Notes: generated by a model from the sequence alone, not told the origin. Positions 9,057 to 18,931 are shown, counted from the stretch's first letter. The stretch is DNA of 64,000 bases from Nostoc sp. CENA543 (GCF_002896875.1 NZ_CP023278.1:2356001-2420000), one strand, 5' to 3'. Numbers and translations are program-made.

Positions 9057-10142
9057 TTACACGGCATTATCTGTATTTTTTTGTAGTAAAAGTTTTTTGG
9101 CGATCGCACAATCTTGTTGAATTTGATTTTTTAGGGCTTCTAGTGAAGGGAATTTTTGCTCTGAACGTAAAAATTCTACTAACTGGACGGTAAGTTTTTT
9201 TCCGTATAAATCACCACTCCAATCCAGCAAATGTACTTCCACGGAAGAATAAGTCCCGTTGACGGTGGGACGATTACCAATATTCATCACTCCTAAAATT
9301 TCACTTGCTGTATTCGCTGTGGATGTATCACTCAAAATCTGCGCCCGCACGGCATAAACTCCCTTACAGGGAATAAATTTATCACCTGGTAACTCTAAAT
9401 TAGCGGTGGGAAAGCCGATAGTTCTGCCTAGTTGTTCACCTTCGACCACAGTACCAATCAGAGTATAAAGCCGTCCCAGACATCGACTAGCGTTTTTAAT
9501 ATCCCCACTGGCTAAAGATTTACGGATAAGTGAAGTGCTGATGGGGGCATTTTCGCTGAAATTCAAACTGCTACAACTATTGTTGTCTTCGGCGGGGAGA
9601 GTAGAAGTTTGGAGAGTAACTATAGTTACAGGTATATTGTACTTAGCGGCGATCGCTTGTAAATCTTGAGCCGTTCCTCGGCGATTTTTACCAAAACAAA
9701 AGTCTTGTCCCACACTAATACGCTGACAGCGTAGTCTCTGCACAATCACCCTTTCCACAAACTCTTCAGGAGATAAAGCGGCTAACTCCCCATCAAACGG
9801 TAATAGTACAAGCTGCTGTACCCCAAGCGATCGCAATTGCTCTACTTTTTCATCTAAAGGTGTTAGCCAAGTCCGAGTTTGTCCCGTAAAAAACTCTTGG
9901 GGATGAGGACGAAAAGTTACAACTGTAGAATATATCTGTTCTTGTGGTGTTGCTTGGGGGTCTACTGATGGGAGTGGTGGCGAGGCGAGTTTCTGTCCTC
10001 CCATTAAAATTGGTTGAATAACTCTTTGATGGCCAAGATGCACGCCATCAAATTTGCCCAAGGCAACAGCCGTTGGCGTTAGTAGTTTATCAGTTGCAGT
10101 AGCAACCCACACAGAACACCCATTTTGAGACAGATTTGGCAC
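9057..10142 (-). CDS. ribF: Bifunctional riboflavin kinase / FAD synthetase
   Basis: 361-aa RibF, which phosphorylates riboflavin to FMN and adenylylates FMN to FAD in the cytoplasm. The N-terminal FAD-synthetase half shows the nucleotidyltransferase motif GKFDGVHLGHQ (about 29-39) and an ISTSLIRKSL segment; the C-terminal flavokinase half shows GRTIGFPTANLEL with the PTAN substrate-binding motif and NIGNRPTVNGTYSSVEVHLLD. Slightly longer than the 300-330 aa norm because of a variable insert near residues 55-75. Start codon is GTG at 10142. It runs in the same direction as moxR but with a repeat-filled gap, so co-transcription is doubtful. Confidence 0.93.
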   Translation of the reverse strand: MPNLSQNGCSVWVATATDKLLTPTAVALGKFDGVHLGHQRVIQPILMGGQKLASPPLPSVDPQATPQEQIYSTVVTFRPHPQEFFTGQTRTWLTPLDEKVEQLRSLGVQQLVLLPFDGELAALSPEEFVERVIVQRLRCQRISVGQDFCFGKNRRGTAQDLQAIAAKYNIPVTIVTLQTSTLPAEDNNSCSSLNFSENAPISTSLIRKSLASGDIKNASRCLGRLYTLIGTVVEGEQLGRTIGFPTANLELPGDKFIPCKGVYAVRAQILSDTSTANTASEILGVMNIGNRPTVNGTYSSVEVHLLDWSGDLYGKKLTVQLVEFLRSEQKFPSLEALKNQIQQDCAIAKKLLLQKNTDNAV

Positions 10143-10440
10143 TTGGATTTGGGGATTTGAGGTTTATTGAAGTTAGACAGTCAGTCACTTTTAAAAGGCA
10201 AAAGGTGAACCACTGCGTTGGGCGGGCAATGCCCGACTTGTAGCAAGTGGTGTTAGCGCAGCGTTAGCGACGCTAGGAGCGTCACCCGTTCGCGATAGCG
10301 TTGCGTAGCAAAGGGCAAAAGGCAAAAGGTAAATTTTTGGCTTTTTACTTTTACCTTTTTACTTCCTACTTCCTGTCTTCTTCAAATCTAATCTAAAATC
10401 TACCATCACTCCGACGACAACTTTGATCCAGAAAAATTAC
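10143..10440. repeat. Composite palindromic and tandem repeat region
   Basis: About 300 bp without a gene. It contains AAAGGCAAAAGGT-type units on both sides (near 10193 and 10310-10370) framing a GC-rich block at about 10205-10310 with nested short palindromes such as GGGCGGGCAATGCCCG and GCGTTAGCGACGC. Such mosaics of small palindromes are typical dispersed repeats of Nostoc-type chromosomes. Confidence 0.65.
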
Positions 10441-11319
10441 CTACGAAACGGATTCTGATAGGGGAACTGAGACGGGAATTTGCAGCACCATTCCTTCTCT
10501 TGCCATAATTGCCCCTGGAAATTGGGCAAAGGCTTGCGCCCCTACATGATCTAAGAAATCATCATCATGGGCTGGGTCATGGTGAAAAATCACGAGGGTT
10601 TTCACATTGGCAGCCTTAGCCACTTTGACGGCTTCTTGCCAAGTAGAATGTCCCCAACCGATTTTCGGTGATTTAGGAGAATAGTATTCGTCATCGGTGT
10701 AGGTGGAATCATAAATCAGAATATCTGCATTCCGGGCTAACCACAACACATTTTCATCTAATTTATCGGGAAAATGTTCTGTGTCGGTAATGTAAACAGC
10801 AGATCCACCACACCAGTTAACTCGATATCCCACCGCTTCCCCAGGGTGATTAAGTGGGGCTGTTTCTACGGTAATATCATTAATCTGTATGGGTTTTCCT
10901 GGATGAACATCATGAAATTCCAAATTAGCCTGCATGATTTGCAAAGGCACAGGAAAATTCGGGTGCAGCATCTGGTCGTTAAGACGTAGTTCTACTGTAG
11001 AACCATCAGGCGCGATCGCCCCGTAAATATGAAAATTATTTCCTTTCACAAATCCAGGAACAAAGAAGGGAAAACCCTGCATATGATCCCAGTGTGAGTG
11101 AGTAAAAAATAAATGAGCTTCTATTGGCATTTGGCGCAGTAAAGATTGCCCCAAAACGTGCAGCCCTGTGCCGCCATCGAAAACTAAGCGTTTACCACCC
11201 ACTTGCATTTCAACACAAGGGGTATTGCCACCATAGCGGACTGTATGTGGCCCTGGACAGGGGATGCTCCCACGAACGCCCCAAAATTGTACAGTAAATT
11301 GGTTCTCTATCCTTGACAT
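10441..11319 (-). CDS. Metallo-beta-lactamase-fold hydrolase
   Basis: 292-aa cytoplasmic MBL-fold hydrolase. FWGVRGSIPCPGP at the N-terminus, a YGGNTPC segment, the metal-binding HSHWDHMQG at 74-82 (HxHxDH), a second His in NHPGEAVGYR, and Asp in YITDTEH are all present, then a late FHHDPAHDDDF. The GVRGSIP start and YGGNTPCVE are shared with a subgroup related to phosphodiesterase/RNase Z-like enzymes; substrate not predictable. The ATG at 11319 is preferred over an in-frame TTG at 11352; neither has a good ribosome binding site. Single gene with repeats upstream. Confidence 0.85.
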   Translation of the reverse strand: MSRIENQFTVQFWGVRGSIPCPGPHTVRYGGNTPCVEMQVGGKRLVFDGGTGLHVLGQSLLRQMPIEAHLFFTHSHWDHMQGFPFFVPGFVKGNNFHIYGAIAPDGSTVELRLNDQMLHPNFPVPLQIMQANLEFHDVHPGKPIQINDITVETAPLNHPGEAVGYRVNWCGGSAVYITDTEHFPDKLDENVLWLARNADILIYDSTYTDDEYYSPKSPKIGWGHSTWQEAVKVAKAANVKTLVIFHHDPAHDDDFLDHVGAQAFAQFPGAIMAREGMVLQIPVSVPLSESVS

Positions 11320-11702
11320 GGGTATTGCTTGTTGGACTGGGCGGGCGATCAATAAAAAATGTAGTTGTTTAGTGAAATTTATACTGTTTTACCGCAGAAG
11401 ATAGAGAAATAGGTTTTTGGTAAAACAGCATACATAGATTAAGTTAATCTACGTAAATTGGGCGAGGCTATGCCAAGCACTTACCTCATTATTCCCAAAA
11501 TATTTGTATCAGTAATATCAAGAATGCTCCTAATTTTATAGCCTAATTTTGACTATGTTGTATATGAGGGAGTCAATAGTCAATAGTCATTAGTCATTAG
11601 TCATTAGTCAACAGTCATTACTCAGCACTCATTACTCATTACTCATTACTCATTACTCAGCACTCATTACTTTTTCTTCCTCTACCCCATACCCAATGCC
11701 CT
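11320..11702. repeat. Intergenic region with GTCATTA/CTCATTA heptamer array
   Basis: The proximal part (11320-11565) is the AT-rich leader of the MBL gene. From about 11569 to 11668 there is a dense array of seven-base units (AGTCATT, AGTCAAT, CTCATTA, CAGCACT), the classic short tandem repeat type of heterocystous cyanobacteria, directly downstream of surE. Confidence 0.8.
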
Positions 11703-12500
11703 TTAAGAAAACTTAAACTCCCACTGAGATAACTTATCTATTCCATTAGCGTAGGTAAGGTTGTATTGTAAGGGTGTAATGCTGATGTAGTTATCACGGA
11801 TGACGTGAACATCTATAGGGACATTTTGGGGGAGATTTAAGCCGGCTGGTGGTTCTACGTCTTCTAAAACTTCTCCAGTTAACCAGTAATAAGTTTTACC
11901 ACGGGGGTCTGTGCGTTTGTCAAAAACATCTACATACCTACGCACTCCCTGACGGGTGAATTGAACGCCAGCAATTTCTTCCCAGTTGACAGGCGGGACA
12001 TTGACATTAAGCAACATTAAATCTGGGATGGGTTTAATACTCAGTTGCTCTACCAAGATTTTGGCAAAGTGCGCCGCAGGTTGAAAGTTTTTATAGGTGT
12101 GACTAGTTAAGCTCATAGCGATGCTAGGAATACCTTCAATCATGCCTTCCATCGCTGCCGATACAGTACCAGAGTAGAGAATTTCTGTACCTAAATTTGC
12201 ACCTTGATTGATACCCGAAAGGACTAAATCAGGCGGAGAATCTAATAATGCCCACAGTGCCAGTTTGACGCAATCTGAAGGTGTACCGTCACAAGCCCAG
12301 GCTTTGATACTGGGATGAAAAATTGACTCGACAATTTCAGCGCGGATTGGTTGGTGTAGAGTTAGTCCGTGACCAGTAGCCGATCGCTCCCGATCAGGAC
12401 AAACCACCGTCACATCATGGCCTGCTTCCGCTAAACAGTTCGCCAGGGTACGAATCCCCAAAGCCGAAATACCGTCATCATTGCTAATTAGTAGTTTCAT
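11703..12500 (-). CDS. surE: 5'/3'-nucleotidase SurE
   Basis: 265-aa SurE, a metal-dependent nucleoside-monophosphate phosphatase with exopolyphosphatase side activity. Signature residues: SNDDG at 6-10 with the paired metal-binding Asp8-Asp9, [10 protein letters not shown], and [10 protein letters not shown] around the middle, ending in the SurE C-terminal extension with ITPLQYNLT. Length is typical. ATG start at 12500. It is divergent from pheS, separated by a repeat-rich 420-bp gap. Confidence 0.95.
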   Translation of the reverse strand: MKLLISNDDGISALGIRTLANCLAEAGHDVTVVCPDRERSATGHGLTLHQPIRAEIVESIFHPSIKAWACDGTPSDCVKLALWALLDSPPDLVLSGINQGANLGTEILYSGTVSAAMEGMIEGIPSIAMSLTSHTYKNFQPAAHFAKILVEQLSIKPIPDLMLLNVNVPPVNWEEIAGVQFTRQGVRRYVDVFDKRTDPRGKTYYWLTGEVLEDVEPPAGLNLPQNVPIDVHVIRDNYISITPLQYNLTYANGIDKLSQWEFKFS

Positions 12501-12923
12501 AGTTATGAGTCAATAGTCAATAGTCAATAGTCAACAGTCCACAGTCCATAGTCAAGAGTTGTGGACTGTTGAATCATCAATCCCCAGTCCCCAGTCCCCA
12601 ATACTTCGACAAGCTCAGTACAAGTCCCCAATCCCCAATCCCATCTAAAGTAGTAAAAAGAGCGATGGTTTTCACCCCTGTCTCTCATAAATTAATGGCA
12701 TACTACTAAAGTTATTTGTCGAATAGTCCAAAACTGTGGACTATTGACCCTCCGAATTTTGGATTTTGGATTTTGGATTGGTTTTTAGGTGCAAGCCCAA
12801 CAATCAAGGGTGTGAAACAAATCTAAAATCCCCAAGCTACCGCCCAAGATTGGGTGTAGTCAATCTAAAATCGCAAATCTAAAATCTAAAATTGGTTGAC
12901 TATTGACTATGGACTATTGACTA
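12501..12923. repeat. Repeat-rich spacer between surE and pheS
   Basis: Consists largely of heptamer families: GTCAATA/GTCCACA units (12507-12560), CAGTCCC/CAATCCC units (12575-12645) interrupted by CTTCGACAAGCTCAGTAC, GATTTTG units (12755-12785), AATCTAA units (12865-12895) and GACTATT units (12897-12923) that touch the pheS start. No clear promoter or ribosome binding site is visible upstream of pheS. Confidence 0.8.
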
Positions 12924-13916
12924 ATGACTAGCAACTTAGAAGCTCAACTTTTAGCATTGCGGCAAGAAGGAGAACAGGCGATCGCCGCCGCCGATACCCT
13001 CGAACGTCTGGAGGAACTCAGAGTTAACTATCTGGGGAAAAAAGGTCAATTGGGGGCTTTGTTGCGTAGCATGGGGCAAATGAGTGCGGAGGAGAGACCA
13101 AAAATTGGTGCGATCGCCAATACGGTCAAGGAAGCACTACAAGCTAGTTTAGACCAGCAAAAATCTGCCTTAGAAAATGCCCAAATTCAAGCACAATTAG
13201 AGGCAGAAACGCTAGATGTCACAATGCCGGGCATTTATCGCCCCCAAGGTCGCATTCATCCTTTAAATGGCATTATTGACCGGGCTTTTGATATTTTTGT
13301 GGGTATGGGCTACACGGTGGCGCAAGGGCCGGAAATGGAGACAGATTACTACAATTTTGAGGCTCTCAACACTCCACCCGACCACCCAGCCCGTGATATG
13401 CAGGATACTTTCTACCTGCCTGATGGGAATCTCCTGCGGACTCATACCTCATCGGTACAAATTCGCTACATGGAAAAGGAAGAACCGCCCATTCGGGTTG
13501 TAGCTCCAGGGCGAGTGTATCGGCGTGATAATGTTGATGCTACTCACTCAGCAGTTTTCCATCAAATCGAGTTGTTAGCCATTGATGAGGGACTAACATT
13601 TACTGACCTCAAAGGCACAATTAAAGTATTTTTAAATGCTATGTTTGGCGACTTGCCGATTCGCTTCCGTGCCAGTTATTTCCCCTTCACTGAACCCTCG
13701 GCTGAGGTAGATTTACAGTGGAATGGTCGCTGGTTAGAAGTTATGGGTTGCGGCATGGTAGATCCGAATGTGATGAAATCTGTAGGTTATGACCCAGAAA
13801 TTTACACCGGGTTTGCGGCGGGTTTTGGTGTAGAACGCTTTGCAATGGTGTTACACCAAATCGACGATATCCGTCGTTTGTATGCCAGCGATTTGCGCTT
13901 TTTACGGCAGTTTTGA
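12924..13916 (+). CDS. pheS: Phenylalanine-tRNA ligase alpha subunit
   Basis: 330-aa alpha subunit of the alpha2beta2 phenylalanyl-tRNA synthetase. N-terminal coiled-coil tRNA-binding arm (about 1-95), then the class II catalytic core: [15 protein letters not shown] with [11 protein letters not shown], motif 2-type [12 protein letters not shown], and motif 3-type [18 protein letters not shown] at the C-terminus. Length matches the family. ATG at 12924 lies immediately after a heptamer array. The beta subunit gene pheT is not in the window, as is common in cyanobacteria. Confidence 0.96.
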   Translation: MTSNLEAQLLALRQEGEQAIAAADTLERLEELRVNYLGKKGQLGALLRSMGQMSAEERPKIGAIANTVKEALQASLDQQKSALENAQIQAQLEAETLDVTMPGIYRPQGRIHPLNGIIDRAFDIFVGMGYTVAQGPEMETDYYNFEALNTPPDHPARDMQDTFYLPDGNLLRTHTSSVQIRYMEKEEPPIRVVAPGRVYRRDNVDATHSAVFHQIELLAIDEGLTFTDLKGTIKVFLNAMFGDLPIRFRASYFPFTEPSAEVDLQWNGRWLEVMGCGMVDPNVMKSVGYDPEIYTGFAAGFGVERFAMVLHQIDDIRRLYASDLRFLRQF

Positions 13917-14047
13917 GGTAGTTTTAAAAGTCCTTGAGAGGAAATTAATTACTCCTCTCCAGAGACTTTCATCGCAAGAAAGTAAGTCAGTGCGAAAAAA
14001 AGAAACTACATTAAGCAATCTAAAAATACTAGGATTCAGTTCGTAGT

Positions 14048-14068
14048 AAGGACTTTAGTCCTTTTTTT
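14048..14068 (+). terminator. Intrinsic terminator
   Basis: AAGGAC-TTTA-GTCCTT stem-loop followed by five more U residues, about 130 nt after the pheS stop. The same palindrome type is also a dispersed repeat in Nostoc-type genomes, so it may be both. Confidence 0.7.
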
Positions 14069-14125
14069 GAGAACTCAAGTTTTCACTACAAACCTTGAAT
14101 TATTTACCCTGTTCTGAATAACAAA

Positions 14126-14926
14126 ATGGTAAAGTCTACCTACTATGACAATATTGCTCACCTTTATGATCAAACACGTTGGCTAACAGAATCTATAGCT
14201 GAGGAAGTGGTAGATTTTATTATTAAATTAGTCAACGCAACATCAGAGACCTCTTTTTTAGAACCTGGTATTGGTACAGGATTGAATGTTATTCCTTTGG
14301 TCAAACGTGGCTATTCTGTCACTGGGATTGATGCTTCTCAAGCCATGCTTGAGCAACTAAAGCAAAAACTACACACAATTCCGCCAAATCTCCAGTTAAT
14401 TCATGCAGATGCTTCTCAACTTCCTTTTGCAGATCAGAGTTTTGATGTTGTGTTAACCGTTCATATGATTCACACCGTTTTAGACTGGAAAGTCTTCTTG
14501 GATGAAATTGAACGTGTCTTGAAACCACAAGGTTATTATCTCAATGCTCAATGGATTACTCCACCAGCCCGTATGGAATTTGAAGGTTATTTCCGAAAAA
14601 TTTTAGCTAAATATCTAGAGAAATCAGCAACAAATCAAGTCAGTCAGAAAACAACCGCAGAAATCAACGTAGAAGAATATTTTAATTGCAAAGGATATTG
14701 TTCAAACTATGTAATTGCAAGGGAGTGGGTGGTAAACAACACAGTTCAAGAACTCCTCAATTGTTTCAAATCACGGGCATATGGTATATGTTGGGCGGTA
14801 TCTGATGAAATATTTCATCAAATAATGGTGGAGTTTGAAGAGTTTTGTCTGCAAAATTATGGTTCGTTAGCAACTGAGTTATCGTCTAAAGCCAAGTTTG
14901 AGATTTGGGCTTATAAAGCAAGCTAA
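14126..14926 (+). CDS. SAM-dependent methyltransferase (class I)
   Basis: 266-aa methyltransferase with a Rossmann-fold core of the UbiE/type 11 kind. Motif I is FLEPGIGTGLNVIPL (about 51-65), the acidic residue after beta-2 is in VTGIDASQAML (about 70-80), and LIHADASQLPFADQSFDVVL gives motifs II and III. The C-terminal 100 residues are divergent and hold no known acceptor-specific motif. Substrate unknown. It is convergent with cphA2 and probably transcribed alone after the pheS terminator. Confidence 0.85.
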   Translation: MVKSTYYDNIAHLYDQTRWLTESIAEEVVDFIIKLVNATSETSFLEPGIGTGLNVIPLVKRGYSVTGIDASQAMLEQLKQKLHTIPPNLQLIHADASQLPFADQSFDVVLTVHMIHTVLDWKVFLDEIERVLKPQGYYLNAQWITPPARMEFEGYFRKILAKYLEKSATNQVSQKTTAEINVEEYFNCKGYCSNYVIAREWVVNNTVQELLNCFKSRAYGICWAVSDEIFHQIMVEFEEFCLQNYGSLATELSSKAKFEIWAYKAS

Positions 14927-14969
14927 TACTCCTACATTACTTCCTAGTAAGTCTGGTCTTGAGCATCAG

Positions 14970-15022
14970 AGTAAAAAGATAAAAGGCAAAAACAAGAAAG
15001 ATACATCTTTTACCTTTTTACT
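14970..15022. terminator. Bidirectional terminator-like hairpin
   Basis: A 16-bp inverted repeat with one mismatch (14970-14985 against 15007-15022), made of AAAAGG/CCTTTT-type sequence, sits between the convergent methyltransferase and cphA2 genes. A/T-rich arms provide U-rich tails in both directions. Confidence 0.5.
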
Positions 15023-15051
15023 TATTCTGATACTGCTTTAGTGTGGCACAA

Positions 15052-16962
15052 TTACAAAATTGGGCTGATTTCTTTTAGATAAACTTGAGCAAAAGATTCA
15101 TTCTCTCCTAAAGAATAATCCTCAATTAAGCCTTTGCGTCGAATGGAAATATCGTTTTGTTTCTTAATAACTACGGTAGAGGCATCTAATATATCTCGCA
15201 TCAACATCATTTCGGTTTCGCTAGGGTTATCTAGCACCACTAAATTACTACCGTAGTAAAACATTCCTTCCGCTTCTAGAATTTCTTCTGGATACTCAGC
15301 AATGAGTAAATCTAGTTTGGGATGGCGGAGTAAAGTTTGGACATTGTGATTATATTCTGGGTGTAATACCTTTGGCGATCGCTGAATAAATACGCCCCCT
15401 CGACATACAGATCCGATTGTCCAGTCTGGGTGTTGTGACAAAATGTGATCAATTGTCGCTTGTAGTTCCTCTATCTGAATTTTATTAAAGGTAATAGTTG
15501 GGATTCTGGCATCTAAACCTGAGTTAAAAAATGTTGCCAGAATATGTGCAGGAACATCAACACTCTCACCCTCAGCCGGATTATAGTGCATGAAAATTCC
15601 TGGTGCGGCGTTGATTTCTAAAATGGAAAATTTACCATCTTTCCAAGAATCTGACAGGTTTTCGGCAATCACATCAATACCTAAACAGGTGAGTTGAAAG
15701 TATTGAGCGATGTCTTGCGTCAAAATAATGTTGTCATCATGAATGGTGTTGGTGGCATTAATACTTAAACCTCCAGCCGAAAGATTAGCAACTCTCCGCA
15801 GGTAGATAGTTTCTTCTTTGTCCAGAATGCTGTTTAATGACAACCCTTGCAAGTCTAAATAAAACTCCATTTCCTCATCGATGCGAATTTTACTCATTGG
15901 TGAAGTGGGAGTATCTAAACGTGCTGGTTTACGGTTTTCTTGACGGATTAATTCTGCAATTGTTGAGTAACCATCACCGACTACAAAAGCAGGACGGCGT
16001 TCAGTCGCAGCGACAAATTTACCATTCACACACAACAACCGAAAATCCTTACCAGAGATGCTTTTCTCCACAATGATTCTGATGGTTTCCCCTTCAGGAA
16101 TCGCTTCTAAAGCCCGGTCATAAGCTGCTTCTAGTTCATCTACATCTTTCACATCTGGGGTAACACCAATACCTTTATGACCCACAACAGGTTTCACCGC
16201 TACTGGGTAGCCAATTTCTTTTGCTATTTGTTTAGCTTCTCTGAAGGAAAAAACAATATCTCCTTGGGGAACGGGAAAGCCTAAATTGTGTAGAAAGGCT
16301 TTGCAATCATCCTTATGGGTAGTAAATTCCGAATCTAAATGACTGTCACAGTTAAAAGTTGTACCTACACCCCGGATTTGTTTTTTACCCCAGCCATACT
16401 GCATCAGGCCTTCTTCCCGTAAATAGAATGAGGGAATACCTTTTTCGTGGGCGGTTCGCAGTAGGGCGTAAACTGTAGGGCCACCGTAAGCAGATTGGCG
16501 AAATCTGTCTTGGAGGTTAAAGATTTGTTCATCTAGGAAGAACTCTTCCCCTTGGGTAATGGCTTCTAACCAATCCCAAACTAGGTAAATGACTGATGTT
16601 GTGGTGCGTTCGTGCAGTGATTGTACAGCTATGTGGAATCCTCTGGAATTGGGTTTCACACTCCAACGATTCGGGTACAAATCCATATCTAGTTTGCCTA
16701 CTTCTAAGACTGTAGCTGCAAACAGATGGGCGTAGGATTCGTAGGTTTGTTTGCCTAATTGGGGATAGCGATCGCTCACAACCGCAATATAATCTTCTAT
16801 TGGTAGGGGCTGTTTATCTGCTACCACCGCTAAATTAAACACTATTGCCCCGACATCTAAATAAGGGTTAGACCCTACATAATAGCGAAAATTGAAAATA
16901 TCAAATACATCTGTTTTCCTAGCATTAACACGGGCTATATCGGTGCTTTTTTCCTGAATCAT
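15052..16962 (-). CDS. cphA2: Cyanophycin synthetase 2 (dipeptide-polymerising type)
   Basis: 636-aa protein with the N-terminal and ATP-grasp domains of cyanophycin synthetase. The ATP-grasp part (about 210-470) shows GYPVAVKPVVGHKGIGVT, FRLLCVNGKFVAATERRPAFVVGDG and EINAAPGIFMHYNP. CphA1 is near 870-900 aa because it adds a C-terminal Mur-ligase-like domain for arginine addition; here that domain is missing and only a ~150-aa tail remains. This is the architecture of CphA2, reported to polymerise beta-aspartyl-arginine dipeptide rather than free amino acids in N2-fixing cyanobacteria. ATG at 16962. Divergent from the 67-aa gene and cyanophycinase, supporting a cyanophycin turnover locus. 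Confidence 0.88.
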   Translation of the reverse strand: MIQEKSTDIARVNARKTDVFDIFNFRYYVGSNPYLDVGAIVFNLAVVADKQPLPIEDYIAVVSDRYPQLGKQTYESYAHLFAATVLEVGKLDMDLYPNRWSVKPNSRGFHIAVQSLHERTTTSVIYLVWDWLEAITQGEEFFLDEQIFNLQDRFRQSAYGGPTVYALLRTAHEKGIPSFYLREEGLMQYGWGKKQIRGVGTTFNCDSHLDSEFTTHKDDCKAFLHNLGFPVPQGDIVFSFREAKQIAKEIGYPVAVKPVVGHKGIGVTPDVKDVDELEAAYDRALEAIPEGETIRIIVEKSISGKDFRLLCVNGKFVAATERRPAFVVGDGYSTIAELIRQENRKPARLDTPTSPMSKIRIDEEMEFYLDLQGLSLNSILDKEETIYLRRVANLSAGGLSINATNTIHDDNIILTQDIAQYFQLTCLGIDVIAENLSDSWKDGKFSILEINAAPGIFMHYNPAEGESVDVPAHILATFFNSGLDARIPTITFNKIQIEELQATIDHILSQHPDWTIGSVCRGGVFIQRSPKVLHPEYNHNVQTLLRHPKLDLLIAEYPEEILEAEGMFYYGSNLVVLDNPSETEMMLMRDILDASTVVIKKQNDISIRRKGLIEDYSLGENESFAQVYLKEISPIL

Positions 16963-17274
16963 AGATGTTTGACCTTTGGCTAACTTCCTTTAAATTCAGT
17001 TGTTAATTTCATTTAATATGTCTGACTAATTTTAAAGTGACTTTCGCAATTATTGCGGCACAACTTAATCTGTGTTTTTATACCACTGTTTATACATAAC
17101 TTCATTTATCAGCATTTTTAACTATCCCCAGACATACTTAGTTTTAGTTAGCCTAAATAATCATAAAATTTACCTATTTTCTCAAATACCCATACAAAAT
17201 ATTACCCTTGATAGGTGTAAGACTTACGCATAATAGATATAAATAGGAAATGGGTTTAGGAAATAGCCAAAGGT
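16963..17274. other. Divergent control region of the cyanophycin locus
   Basis: AT-rich region that must hold promoters for cphA2 and the 67-aa gene. I searched for the NtcA consensus GTA-N8-TAC and found none; a CGCAAT-T-ATTGCG palindrome lies at 17045-17057 and a GTAAGACTTAC palindrome near 17217-17228. Neither can be assigned to a regulator. Confidence 0.45.
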
Positions 17275-17478
17275 ATGAATAGTACACAAGCTACTTTAAG
17301 AGATGAAGTTAGACAACTTGCCCAAGAAGCTTTTCAACTCAAGCTTATTTCTGGTCATGGAGACGGGGCAGATGTTAACGAATATCAAATTGTCTATCAA
17401 GGTAAGCCCCGACATTTGCCATTAGAACAGGCACGCTTTTTCCTCATGAATTTGATTTACAGAAATCAGATCCATTAG
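17275..17478 (+). CDS. Small protein between cphA2 and cphB, unknown function
   Basis: 67-aa soluble protein starting at ATG 17275 (AAAGG lies only 1 nt before it, so the ribosome binding site is atypical). Sequence looks like a real gene: amphipathic N-terminal helix (about 8-24), a GHGDGADVNEYQIVYQGKPR middle suggesting a beta hairpin, and a hydrophobic C-terminal helix. It is followed by a strong terminator, so it is its own transcription unit. Its position between the divergent cyanophycin synthetase and cyanophycinase genes hints at a role in that pathway, but this is inference from context only. No family recognised. Confidence 0.65.
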   Translation: MNSTQATLRDEVRQLAQEAFQLKLISGHGDGADVNEYQIVYQGKPRHLPLEQARFFLMNLIYRNQIH

Positions 17479-17545
17479 CTAGTTTTAAGTTAAACATTCT
17501 CTGAGAAATTTATTTTTTGAAAAAACATTTAATCACCAATCTTCT

Positions 17546-17582
17546 CAACAGATAGCTACATTGAGCTATCTGTTGTTAATTT
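17546..17582 (+). terminator. Intrinsic terminator after the 67-aa gene
   Basis: Perfect 12-bp stem CAACAGATAGCT / AGCTATCTGTTG with a 6-nt loop, followed by TTAATTTTT. It separates the small gene from cphB. Confidence 0.8.
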
Positions 17583-17773
17583 TTCAAAGTTGAGATTGAC
17601 TAGAAATATCATCGAGGATTTTATTATTACTCACCTGTACTATAAGGTAGATTTTGGTTGATTATTGTGATTTATATGTATAATTTTTATCTACCAATAG
17701 GATGATTTGATATTGATAAATGTCATGCTTTATTGAAATTAGTAATAAATTAACTAATGTTAGGAAAATCTTT

Positions 17774-18628
17774 ATGACTACTAATGAAAATAAACGCCAG
17801 TTGGTAATTATTGGGGGAGCAGAAGACAAAGATGGAGACTCCCAAATTTTGCGGGAGTTTGTGCGCCGTGCTGGTAGTACAAGAGCCAATATTGTCATTA
17901 TGACCGCAGCGACAGAACTCCCCAGAGATGTGGGAGAAAATTACATCAGGGTTTTTGAGCGATTAGGCGCGGAAAAAGTGCGGATAGTAGATACAGAAAC
18001 CCGTGAGGACGCAGCTTCATCCACGGCATTAGAAGCGATCGCCAAAGCTACAGGTATATTTTTTACAGGGGGAGATCAAGCGCGCATTACTAGTATTCTC
18101 AAAGACACCGAATTGGATAGAGCAATTCACCAACGCTATGGCGAAGGTATCGTAATTGGTGGTACGAGTGCAGGCGCGGCAGTCATGCCAGATAAAATGA
18201 TTGTCGAAGGTGACTCAGAAACCAATCCTCGCCCGGAAATTGTCGATATGGGGCCAGGCTTAGGCTTCCTTCCTGGGGTAGTCATTGACCAACATTTTTC
18301 CGAACGCGGACGCTTAGGACGCTTAATCACAGCCTTAGTTCGAGAACCTGCTGTGTTGGGATTTGGCATTGATGAAAATACAGCTATGGTCGTAACTGAT
18401 AACCAGATTGAAATCATCGGTCAAGGCTCAGTTACAGTTGTGGATGACTCAGAAGCCACATACAACAATTTAGATGAAATTTTACGCGATGAAGCACTAG
18501 CAGTTTGTGGTGCAAAACTGCACATCTTACCCCACGGGTTTAAATTTGACTTAACAACCCGCAAACCCATCCTCAATAATGGTGTAACCGCAGATAATGC
18601 CGTACCCGTTGGCGCAGGTAATGCCTAA
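17774..18628 (+). CDS. cphB: Cyanophycinase
   Basis: 284-aa cytoplasmic serine peptidase of family S51 that cuts cyanophycin into beta-Asp-Arg dipeptides. The nucleophile motif GGTSAGAAVMP puts the catalytic Ser at residue 132, the same number as in the characterised Synechocystis CphB, which supports the ATG at 17774 rather than an in-frame ATG 54 bp upstream; AGGA precedes this ATG by 8 nt. Also visible: VIIGGAEDKDGD near the N-terminus, FFTGGDQARI, and VIDQHFSERGRLGRL. Located opposite cphA2, so degradation and synthesis genes share a locus. Confidence 0.94.
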   Translation: MTTNENKRQLVIIGGAEDKDGDSQILREFVRRAGSTRANIVIMTAATELPRDVGENYIRVFERLGAEKVRIVDTETREDAASSTALEAIAKATGIFFTGGDQARITSILKDTELDRAIHQRYGEGIVIGGTSAGAAVMPDKMIVEGDSETNPRPEIVDMGPGLGFLPGVVIDQHFSERGRLGRLITALVREPAVLGFGIDENTAMVVTDNQIEIIGQGSVTVVDDSEATYNNLDEILRDEALAVCGAKLHILPHGFKFDLTTRKPILNNGVTADNAVPVGAGNA

Positions 18629-18931
18629 TACCAATTTTGGATTTTGCGAAAAGTTCTGTAGGCGGGTTTCCCCCCGTAGGAAACTTTTCAAGACGGATTT
18701 TGGATTTTGGATTAAAAGTCCAGATTCTTAGACTGTTCCAGAATCTCGAAACAATAATACTTATCCCAATTTGGGATAACTTCTAATAGTCATATTTGTC
18801 TACTCATCATCATTTCTATTTCTATCTTTGCCAATCCTTCTCTGTATTACAAAATCCTTCCAATAAATATCCTCTTTTTCTAAATTAATCAGAGAAGAGG
18901 ATATCTTTCTTTTTGAGCAAAAATTACATAT
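18629..18931. repeat. Spacer with palindromic repeat
   Basis: Contains a long palindromic repeat at about 18650-18692 (AAAAGTTC... through ...GGAAACTTTT with a GGCGGG/CCCCCCG core) flanked by GGATTTT heptamer-like units, then AT-rich sequence up to the GH13 gene. The palindrome could act as the cphB transcription end. Confidence 0.55.

Noticed and set aside
13263-13503. Overlapping reading frames within pheS on both strands
   Set aside because: They lie entirely inside a well-conserved enzyme gene and show no independent coding features.
16963-17274. NtcA binding site upstream of the cyanophycin genes
   Set aside because: No GTA-N8-TAC match was found; the GTAAGACTTAC palindrome has the wrong spacing.
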